From Siphonodentalium dalli (taxonomy: Eukaryota > Mollusca > Scaphopoda > Gadilida > Siphonodentaliidae): a stretch of DNA of 64,000 nt. The notes under the pieces are model-generated. The model was not told where the DNA came from and ran no database searches. It was given only the letters and a program-made list of their open reading frames with translations. The position numbers and the translations under genes were made by a program. This document shows, piece by piece, positions 28,601-40,600 of the stretch. Location: assembly GCA_032622095.1 (NCBI GenBank), contig CP136064.1:248963827-249027826 (forward strand), written 5' to 3'. Within the stretch, counting starts at the first letter, position 1, and every line of letters begins with the position of its first letter.

Positions 28601-31600
28601 CTTTAACTTTATCATAAAAAATCATCACAGAATGCTATATTTATTGGAAAGAGTGATATCTTACAGTCATAACGATGTATTATAATCGTAACATTTATGT
28701 TAAATTACGTAGAGAATATGCCGTTGTTTGGAGTGCTGTCATGAAGGTCATCTTTAGTTGTGAAATTTCATTCTGTTTCCTAACCTCCTGCCTACTATAC
28801 GTCAGTATTGAGTATGGACGTAAAATGTCATGCTGTGTGCTATACGTCAGTACTGAGTACGGACCTAATTCAGCACACTGGCATTCGGCCATTATCCATA
28901 ACTGGAAATTAGAGATTGGTGCATCGAAACAACTGTATTTCAATGTTCCATTATTGTGAATAATACTAGCCTTTCAGTTGAGTCAGTTTTAAGGTTTTCG
29001 TGATATTTCCGTTATATTTTCAACTGGAAAATGGCCATAACATCATCAGCCCAACACACGACGTCATAACATCATTAGCAGTGTAAAGGTTAAATATATT
29101 ATATATATATTTACTTTTACCAAATGAAGTCAACTCTTCATAGCTTGTGTTTGCATAATGTTTTTAAATAAAATTTATCTTTCTTATCTTATCTTATCTA
29201 ACAATGTCATTGAGTTACATTTTATCTTATTCCACAGAGCTTTCTCCAAAGAGCTGTCAGCCGATTACTTCGACAACATAAGAGACAATGTGCATGCTAT
29301 ATATCTTTCTGAAGAGTAAGTCATATCATTAACCCTTCCATGACTGGAGCTTCGTGAAATTTTAAGAAAACTGTGCCAATGCATACAAATCTCCCATAGG
29401 CAGCCTCGCATATTTAAGAGAATACATTGACCTAACATATTTACCTTGACCTTGAAAGCCAGCGCATACTCTTATATATGCGAGGCTCGCATATATAAGA
29501 AAATGCACTGGCACAGGATCTTTAATGCTGCACCAGCACCGCTCCCGCCATGAAATGGTTAAACCCTCCAGAATTATTGAGTGTGAGAATTATGTATCAC
29601 TGGAGAGCCTATGTGTAGTTATACCACTGTAACAAAGTTATGGGGGGGTACATACGAATCAGCTTGTCCATCTGTCTGTCGAGCCGTCTTTCCATCTGTC
29701 CATGGATGCAACTTTGACCACGTTTGTATTCCTACATTTTTTGGCAAATTGTTTTAAAAACTTGGGACAAATATTTAGTAATCGGATAATACATTATATT
29801 TATTCCCAATAAAATTATCCATTGTCCATTGATCAGTCTGATTCATTTGTTTTTGCAGCAACGTTATCATGGACGCTATCCTGAAAATTGGGCAAATATC
29901 CAAATGCGGTACGAATTTTGAGCGTTCAGTCAAGCAATACAAAAACATGAGCATGGCTGAAATGCAATGACATAATATAACTTACAGTCTCCGTAAGGAA
30001 CAGAAACATGCAATTTAATCATCAACTACTCTGTCAAATGTTTCTAGCATTGAGTTTCCAAGTTGTTTTCTCACTACGATGACACCGGAACTCTCATTCC
30101 ACGATTTCGCATCATCCATGACATCATGTGGAACGACGGTTAGACTCTCCCATTTTGTCTTTGAAGTATAACTATGTGAAGTGACTCGTCAACTGCAACA
30201 TCTATACATTGATACATCAAGTCATGCCCTAGCCTCTCGACTAATCCAGGCCTGTCCATATGAAAAATTGACGAGGGCTACAAAATCGCCCACGTGAACC
30301 CCAGTGACAGGTGCTAATAGCCCTCGTGATTTATTCATGCTATTTGCTTAGCCAGATACATGTATACTCCAAAAGGAACAGACCAGACTGAGACTGGAGA
30401 ATGTATTTGTATGTTATCAATAAAGTTGTTCAATCTTATTTATTCTTGTTTTGAGTGTTTATGTTTGCCTACCCCTGGGATTGTTACACTGACCAACATC
30501 AAATTGATATGTTGTGTTTGATACTACGCTAGGTAAATGTAGGTAACCTAGGTAAGTGTAGTTATGGAAATGGTTATGGTTTAGAAAGCAAACAATGACA
30601 AATTTGGAGGGTTTGAACATTGATATCATATTATTATAAATTTAACAGAATGATTGATTGTTCACACTGAAAATTATTTGAAACGAGGGAACTCAGGATC
30701 ATGTTAAAACAAAATTTCAAAATTATGACATATCTGGGATTATCTGGCAATGTGTTATGCCACCAGCAAAGTTTTATATTCATTCAGATTCTGAATGGTC
30801 TGATTCCAAAACATCGTCAGAGTCCGACTCACTCCCATCTATGCAGGGAAGTTCAAGTCCGGTTGAATCATTACTGTCACTACTGCATAGGCGTTTCCGC
30901 TTTCGTTTGTAATGAAGTGGGTTGATTGAACCCGACGGATCAAGTTTTAACTTGCGCCTGGATGCGGAAGAGCACTGTCAATCGGTCACAGTGGCGTGCA
31001 CATATTTTACACCACACGCGTTCTACAAAATTAATCCTGCCCGTTTGCGTTAACAATATCATAGCCAATCTGGCCTCCAGTATTCCATCCTTCCAAAGTT
31101 TTTAACTGAACGTGGCAGCCTTTTTGATCAGCCATTATTGCATTATAGTTAATTTGGCTCCCTGAATAGAGTCACAGCTCAACTATGGACAGAGCCCCAG
31201 TTCAAAACATGTGGAAGGTGCAGGCATGTAAAAATAGCAAGCAGATTCAGTTATCAATGTGCCGACGATGCTGACGTAATACTCGTCATGTATGACGAGC
31301 ACGTGTTGCAGGAAGAGCACGTGGTGTTAAACTCATGACACTGTCTAGACATCAAAGAACACAGATGCCGACGATGACGTTCGTCACATTTGACCCGACT
31401 GGCTTCAATCAGATTGTCTTAACCCCTGACTTGCCATTTAAAGCACATTGATTTTGAAAGCCGACGCGGGCTGCACGCGGGCTATCGAAATCGCCCGCGT
31501 AAAATGACAGGCCTGCTAATCAAATGCACTCATATCAATGGAATCCAAAGTAGTTATAATTACATTATAATAAACTTTAATGAAACAAGAGTTATGGTCT

Positions 31601-34600
31601 AATTATCATTTATTCTTGTAGGTACAGTGCTGCAGCTATCATTCTGCGTGATAAAAAGATCGGGGTTCCATATCTGGATAAATTTGCTGTTTCTTTGAAA
31701 GCACAGGTGAGATTGTTATTCTTTCCAATCGCCAAGGTTTTGATTTGCTTTATGTCTTTCAGAAAGCCAGTATGTAAATATTGTGATATTCATATATTCT
31801 ATCCCAAGGTACAATACTTCAATAGTATGCCTATAATACCTATGAATACCCTAAACATATCGAATACATCCACAATCAACCATTAAACCAAAATGTATTT
31901 GCTGTATGGTTGCAGAGCTCAACTATAGTTTCAACTGGTTATTGGTCCCTCTATAATCTCCATTGACTGTCCGCCACCTCCACCGTTCACTGTGTCTCCC
32001 TCCAAAATACTGTATGTGATATCCCTTTCTGTTTTGGGTAGTCCATAATTAGGAATAGGAAGTGGAACATTAACATTTGTGACTACTCGGTGGTGTCACT
32101 TTTCACACATACTTTGTTTTGTATCTCAATATGCCAAACCCAGCATAAAGGATCTTTGTTTTCATGCAGGGAGAGGGCACTGGACTGATGGTTTGGGACT
32201 GTATGAGGACAGATTTTAATCAGATGTTCTGGAGATCCCGCATTGATAACGTGGTGAATCCATGGTAGGTATAAAACATTCCTATATTAGTACATAGAAG
32301 TGGTCTCCATATCCCATCGAGTTGAGAAGGTGAGATCTGACAATCTGCCACAGGTGCTTCTCCTTACATCATCCATTTGTTTTCTGTCACCCCCCCCCCC
32401 AAATTTTTTTTGGGGGATATAGAAATCACCGGTGTCTGTCCATCCGTACATACAAGATAGTTTCCAGATGATAACTTTAGTTTTAGTTATCTGAATTTTA
32501 CTTTAGTTTTCAATTCACCAAGCATTGGTATCTAATTGGAAGCGAGTAAAATATGTGACTGTGCTGCCATGAGTCGTGTAATCAAGACAACCGTAATGTT
32601 ATTTTCTATAGATACTATTAAGGCCAAAAAAAAAGTGTTTTGATTCTCGGGCAATTTTTTTTGAGAATCGATGAGGGAGCGAGGGTTTTATTTTTGTCCC
32701 CCGACGTTTCCGTCGGAGGACTATAGAAATTACCCTCGTCTGTCCGTCTGTGTGTCGTACCGTGTGTCCGTCCGTCCGTGCGTCCGAGATTGGGTACCTT
32801 CATGGTGTAATCAACTCCTCCTACAGTTTTAAACGTAGAGATTTGAAACTCTGGGATATTGTTCCTAACATGTTGGTGATTTGCAACATCTATATAGCTA
32901 ATAAAAAATATCATTTTTTCCATATTTTCGGGGGGTTTTTTACTTAGAAAATTTGGAACATTTTTGCCTTTTGGATGAGATTGGGTACCTTCAAGGTGTA
33001 ATCAACTCCTCCTACAGTTTTAAATGTAGAGATTTTAAACTCTGGGATATTGTTCCTAACATGTTGGTGATTTGCAACATCTATATAGCTAATAAAAAAT
33101 ATCATTTTTTCCATATTTTTGGGGGGTTTTCGACCTCGAAAATTTTGAACATTTTTGCCTTTTGGATGATATTGGGTACCTTCATGGTGTAATCAACTCC
33201 TCCTACAGTTTTAAATGTAGAGATTTGAAACTCTGGGATATTGTTCCTAACATGTTGGTGATTTGCAACATCTATATAGCTAATACAAAAATATCATTTT
33301 TTCGCATTTGCATGCGTTTGTTCATCGGGTTGTTTTGTCCAAGAAATTTTGCCATGGTTATTACAAGATTGTTCCAGTACTGATATGATATTGTTGCTAT
33401 AAACACATTGGTGGTTTGCAACATCTATATACTGTATAACATTGTTGCAAATAGTATCCTTCTAACAAATCCAATCATGAAGTTTACCACTCGAGTCAGG
33501 GGACATGTGGTCTGCAACCTTTTATTATTTTTTATTTTTGTTATGGGGATAATGCCCATAGTTAGCATGGGTTATTATACCTTCCCAGGTTAAGAAAATC
33601 TAAGGAGAACATTGTTTTGATATAAACTAATGTATTCCACTATAAAGGATGACCAATTATCACATTATACTACCCGTACATCAAATCTTAAATAAAGAAT
33701 GACATAAATATATGAAATTGTACTATCCCTACATCATATAGGGATATACCAGAATTATATATATATACACTAGTACAATGTATATTTCAATTTCTGAACC
33801 ATTGTTGATATATGTATGTACCTTTTTATAGTATATATCTATTTATATCAGACCTGTTTACTTTCATAATTGGAAATAGGGAGATTTGTCCTCAGAAATA
33901 GGAAAATTTAGAAGAAAAAAAGGGAGATTTTTTTCAATGTCAGTAACATGGAAAACACTTCATATTTTTTATTTAACTGTCATAGACTGTTTGTTGCATT
34001 TGGTTTGCATCTGCCACACCTCAGTTACCTATTTCTTGATTTTCTGCATTCAAAGGCACACCCTTTCAGTAGTTTCACAGTTTAGTACAGCTATGATCTA
34101 TGCACAATTAACGGCCTTGACACCGACCGATTACCAAGTGTCTCTAATTTCTAAAATCACTGAATCATTGGGAATAAAATTACGATTTTTCGGTTGGATC
34201 ACGCTTTATTTCCATCAAGCCAAAATACACGATTAAAAATATATTTGCACACTATAAAATGGTGCTCTCGGATAATTTTGTCGCCAAATATATTCACTAA
34301 CATCGGTGAATTTAAAGAGAATACGCATGGACAGAATTGATTGAGGTCTGTTCGATTTGCGGTCTCACGGTTACTGCGTATATAAAACACGGAATACCAC
34401 AAAGACGGAAACGGAACTAAAACAAACAAAGTTTAAATCAGGATTATAAATTTTATTACGCCTTTTTTGTAATTGCGGCTATGACCGAGAATCAAAACAT
34501 ATTTTTTTTTTGGCCTAACAGGAAGTTGTTCTGGTGCTGTAAGAGTAACCCCATGGAACACATCGATAGATTTGATCACCGCAAAAAGGATATCTGACTT

Positions 34601-37600
34601 CCAAAGCATGTAATGTAGATATAAAGTGGTTTTTGTCAAGTTTCTTTTAAATGTTTTGGTGGATTGAATTACAATGGAGATAAATGTACCCTGTTTCATT
34701 ATATATTCGGGGATTTGAGCATAAAAACAGTTTGTGAACTCACCGGCAAGCCAACTCTTTCACAAACTGTTTTCAGACTCGAATCTCTGAATATCCAACT
34801 TAACAGAGTTTATCTCATAATTACAGAATACGGACCAGTAATTATCACCAGTAATTATCACCAGTATTCAGAAAGTTTATAGATGTCCATGATATATAGA
34901 AAGTTATTATATCTCAAGAAATCCACTAAGTCTATCCAAGCCTGAATATAGTGTGTCCCCAGAGGGTGAATTTAGTGACACTATCCCGCATGGTGGGCTA
35001 GCATCACCAAATTCACCCTCTGGGGACCTCATTCTGCTTAGGCCTCAACTGCTATGGGAGCCCCAGGATCATATTGAAGTTCCCAGTTGAAGTTGGTGAT
35101 GTTCACCCATTGGTCACCTTGATTATGCAATTTATCTTCTGCAAATTGGGGATATAGAGACTTCCCAGAAGGGAAAAAGTAACTATAAACAATGTTAATT
35201 TGAGGCTATAGATATAGGTGAGGCCTATGCAGAATGAGGTCCCCAGAGGGTGAATTTGGTGATGCTAACCCGATGTCTGGCCTAGCATCACTAAATTCAC
35301 CCTCTGGGGACCTCATTTAGCAGATGACGGACACACTAAACTTAGGCTTGAGTCTATTAGCTACAAGCTGCACTTTAAACCTTTCTATAGTAAATGGATT
35401 CTCCCACCAAGTTATAAAACTTTACATTGGAATGGTCTGTTATTCATCTGGAGGGATGTTTGGGAACACTAAGCAGGCGACAGATAATACAACTGCAGAA
35501 GGTGCTATATGTATTGGAGGGAAATGTTCAGATAATAAATTCAACAAACAACCTATGGTCGATTGTTGGAACTTATTGTCTGATCATTTCCTAAGGGATA
35601 ACTACTTGTCAATGAGTATTTAGTATAGAAAGCGTTAAAAATTCAGTTATAATTTGTTTACAAGAATTTGTTCATTCTTCTTTTTTTTTGGTCTTCCAGG
35701 TACTTCAAACATTGTGAGGGTAGCTGGAGCAATGGTAAATGGATAGTATTTTGGTAAGTTTTGATATTTTAGAAATTGTGGAATCTTATATATAAATTTA
35801 CATATAAATTTGTATTATATTTTCATAAACTCTTTATGTCAAAATATAAATCATATCCCCACTTCAAGAGGACATAACGTGTTATCCTACTCTCATGATG
35901 TTATGCTACTCTCAGCATTGCATCATGACGTCAATTTTTTAGTCACTCGGTATCCTTGCGTGTTATTTTAACAGAAGTGGCTGGTGGTGTTGTAGCTAAA
36001 TTTAAGAACATATGTGACCCACCATATCAAATCCAGTCGGAAGTCGGGATTTTTTTTACCCTGTGCCAATGCATTCTCTTATATATGCGAGTCGACCATA
36101 GGTCGCCTCGCATATATAAGAGAATGCATTGGCCTAACAATTTTTTATAATTTTTTCTTGTATTCTTTAACAATTTTATAATTTCACCCATACAGAGCCC
36201 CAGACAAACATGAGCAGACGACACTCTTCTATATGCTTCTATATATGTGTGGGGCTCCCTGCAGGGTAATGGATGTTTTTTATTTTATGTCCTAAAAATT
36301 TTAAGAAACATTTATTTAAAAAACATGATAAAAAATTGTTAGGCCAATGCATTCTCTTATATATGCAAGGCGACCTATGGTCGACTCGCATATATATAAG
36401 AGAATGCATTGGCACAGGGTAAAAAAAATCCCGACTTACGACTGGATTTGATACGGCGGGTCACATATTATAGGTTTAACCATGTGTTTTATTGTAGTCC
36501 AGCTCAAATTTGTATAGAAAATATAATAAACACAACAGTCAACTCTTCTGGGTAGCGTACAGGTTTTCACCTCTCGTGAGATGCAATGATTATTTTCACC
36601 TGGCTAGCGCCTCGTAAAAATAATCCTCTGTGTCTCACTTGAGGAGAAAACCGTACGCTATTCAGAACAGTTAACTATTGTCTATATATCCATACTTTTT
36701 ATTGAATGGAAAATCTTACATAGTATATCTAGTGAGAACATGGAGTACACACATCAATCATTAAATATTGAACATGGAGTACACAGATCAATCATTAAAT
36801 ATTGAACATGGAGTACACAGATCAATCATTAAATATTGAACATGGAGTACACAGATCAATCATTAAATATTGAACATGGAGTACACAGATCAATCATTAA
36901 AGATTGAACATGGAGTACACAGATCAATCATTAAATATTGAACATGGAGTACACAGATCAATCATTAAAGATTGAACATGGAGTACACAGATCAATCATT
37001 AAAGATTGAACATGGAGTACACAGATCAATCATTAAATATTGAACATGGAGTACACAGATCAATCATTAAATATTGAACATGGAGTACACAGATCAATCA
37101 TTAAAGATTGAACATGGAGTACACAGATCAATCATTAAATATTGAACATGGAGTACACAGATCAATCATTAAATATTGAACATGGAGTACACAGATCAAT
37201 CATTAAAGATTGAACATGGAGTACACAGATCAATCATTAAATATTGAACATGGAGTACACAGATCAATCATTAAAGATTGAACATGGAGTACACAGATCA
37301 ATCATTAAATATTGAACATGGAGTACACAGATCAATCATTAAAGATTGAACATGGAGTACACAGATCAATCATTAAAGATTGAACATGGAGTACACAGAT
37401 CAATCATTAAATATTGAACATGGAGTACACAGATCAATCATTAAATATTGAACATGGAGTACACAGATCAATCATTAAAGATTGAACATGGAGTACACAG
37501 ATCAATCATTAAATATTGAACATGGAGTACACAGATCAATCATTAAATATTGAACATGGAGTACACAGATCAATCATTAAAGATTGAACATGGAGTACAC

Positions 37601-40600
37601 AGATCAATCATTAAATATTGAACATGGAGTACACAGATCAATCATTAAAGATTGAACATGGAGTACACAGATCAATCATTAAAGATTGAACATGGAGTAC
37701 ACAGATCAATCATTAAAGATTGAACATGGAGTACACAGATCAATCATTAAATATTGAACATGGAGTACACAGATCAATCATTAAAGATTGAACATGGAGT
37801 ACACAGATCAATCATTAAAGATTGAACATGGAGTACACAGATCAATCATTAAAGATTGAACATGGAGTACACAGATCAATCATTAAAGATTGAACATGGA
37901 GTACACAGATCAATCATTAAAGATTGAACATGGAGTACACAGATCAATCATTAAATATTGAACATGGAGTACACAGATCAATCATTAAAGATTGAACATG
38001 GAGTACACAGATCAATCATTAAAGATTGAACATGGAGTACACAGATCAATCATTAAAGATTGAACATGGAGTACACAGATCAATCATTAAAGATTGAACA
38101 TGGAGTACACAGATCAATCATTAAAGATTGAACATGGAGTACACAGATCAATCATTAAATATTGAACATGGAGTACACAGATCAATCATTAAAGATTGAA
38201 CATGGAGTACACAGATCAATCATTAAAGATTGAACATGGAGTACACAGATCAATCATTAAAGATTGAACATGGAGTACACAGATCAATCATTAAATATTG
38301 AACATGGAGTACACAGATCAATCATTAAAGATTGAACATGGAGTACACAGATCAATCATTAAATATTGAACATGGAGTACACAGATCAATCATTAAAGAT
38401 TGAACATGGAGTACACAGATCAATCATTAAAGATTGAACATGGAGTACACAGATCAATCATTAAATATTGAACATGGAGTACACAGATCAATCATTAAAG
38501 ATTGAACATGGAGTACACAGATCAATCATTAAAGATTGAACATGGAGTACACAGATCAATCATTAAATATTGAACATGGAGTACACAGATCAATCATTAA
38601 AGATTGAACATGGAGTACACAGATCAATCATTACAGATTGAACATGGAGTACACAGATCAATCATTAAAGATTGAACATGGAGTACACAGATCAATCATT
38701 AAAGATTGAACATGGAGTACACAGATCAATCATTAACCCATTACCCAACAGAAGGGCCCTGTGCCAATGCATTCTCTTATATATGCGAGTCGACCATAGG
38801 TCGCCTCGCATATATAAGAGAATGCATTGGCTTAACAAATTAAAAATTATAAAATTGTTAAAGAATGTAAGAAAAAATGGTAAAAAGTGTTAAAAAAAGA
38901 TTTGTTTTTAGGCCTATGGTCGACTCGCATATATAAGAGAATGCATTGGCACAGGGCTAACTGTAACTATCACAATGTGGTCAAGGAGCCGGTTCCAATG
39001 ATATCCATATTTGTATGGTTCTATTGAGACAGACCGAAGATATTTTAGGCTGTTGAAGCTTTATTTGGCCGGTTTTGGCCGGTTTGTTGGGTAAAGGGTT
39101 AAAGATTGAACATGGAGTACACAGATCAATCATTAAAGATTGTCTATGTCTTCCTATAATAAGTGTTATAAATCTAGTTTCCTGTGTATAAGATAATATA
39201 TATGAATCGAGACCCCTGTCCAGAAACGCATCTTTATTTCAAATTTTCTGGTATAATACATACAATCAATTTGTGACATGATACTCCTAGCCAAAACGTT
39301 GTTTAACCCTTTACCCAACAGAAGGGCCCTGTGCCAATGCATTCTCTTATATATGCGAGTCGACCATAGGTCGCCTCGCATATATAAGAGAATGCATTGG
39401 CTTAACACATTAAAAATTATAAAATTGTTAAAGAATGTAAGAAAAAATGGTAAAAAGTGTTAAAAAAAGATTTGTTTTAGGCCAATGCATTCTCTTATAT
39501 ATGCGAGGCGACCTATGGTCGACTCGCATATATAAGAGAATGCATTGGCACAGGGCATAACTGTAACTATCACAATGTGGTCAAGGAGCCGGTTCCAATG
39601 ATATCCATATTTGTATGGTTCTATTGAGACAGACCGAAGATATTTTAGGCTGTTGAAGCTTTATTTGGCCGGTTTTGGCCTGGTTTGTTGGGTAAAGGGT
39701 TAATGGGTAACCAATAAGTGGTAAGTGGGTGTCTGACCAGGTAACAACATCATGTAGGGTTAGAGAAAATCACACCCAGCATCCCGGGATGATAGTAAAA
39801 AGTCAAAATGAAATGCTGGCTGACGGCCCGAAGGCTTTTTGTTTGATATGTCAAATTAGGATAAGCTGAAAGAAAAATGGCCTGAAACCAATTAGTCACA
39901 TTTGTTATATAGCAAGCACAAACTTGGCTACTTTGAGTTATGTTTGCCAGAATGCTTGCGTTTATACCACTATTGGATCCTCAGACCATATATAGACCCC
40001 GGCCCACATGGAGTTAAATGTGCTCTAAATGATATAGATATGAGTCTATATAAGATTAATAAAGGACAACGTGAGTAAATTTCAGTGTAGGAAAAAATGT
40101 TCATTACTCATTTTTCCGGCCCCGACACACCCATATTCACCCACCCCCACCTTGTGTCTGGTAAAATGCATGTCATGAATCTCTACTCTGTGTCCGTATA
40201 GAGATCATAATCCACCACTTCAAAATGGGGACGTGTTCAAGTTCTGACAGGGAAGGTTATAACATTGACACAAACATTGCAGCTATAATATATTTCTTGA
40301 ATAATATCTGTTCCTCGGTAATAATTATGTACCGATATTGAAGGATATTCCACAGTAAGTGTAGGTTCCAGCTCGAGATTGCATGCATGAACTATGTCAA
40401 ATTGCCAAGTCTGATTTGCATCCCTTACAGTCGTGGAATTTCTTCCGGGTATGGGTAGCATGACCCCTACTGTGAAATAGATTATTAAGGAACATGTACA
40501 CTAACAAAGAAATATATTCCCTGCTTTGTTTGTTGAATGCTATGAAGTTCCCCGTCAGAACATAACAAAGTTCCCATAATTTAAACGGGTGGAATATAAT

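Noticed and set aside
32750-33383. Three similar frames suggesting a duplicated small gene
   Set aside because: They follow three tandem ~191-bp DNA units with a GTCCGTCC run at the left; the similarity covers non-coding parts equally and no domain is present.
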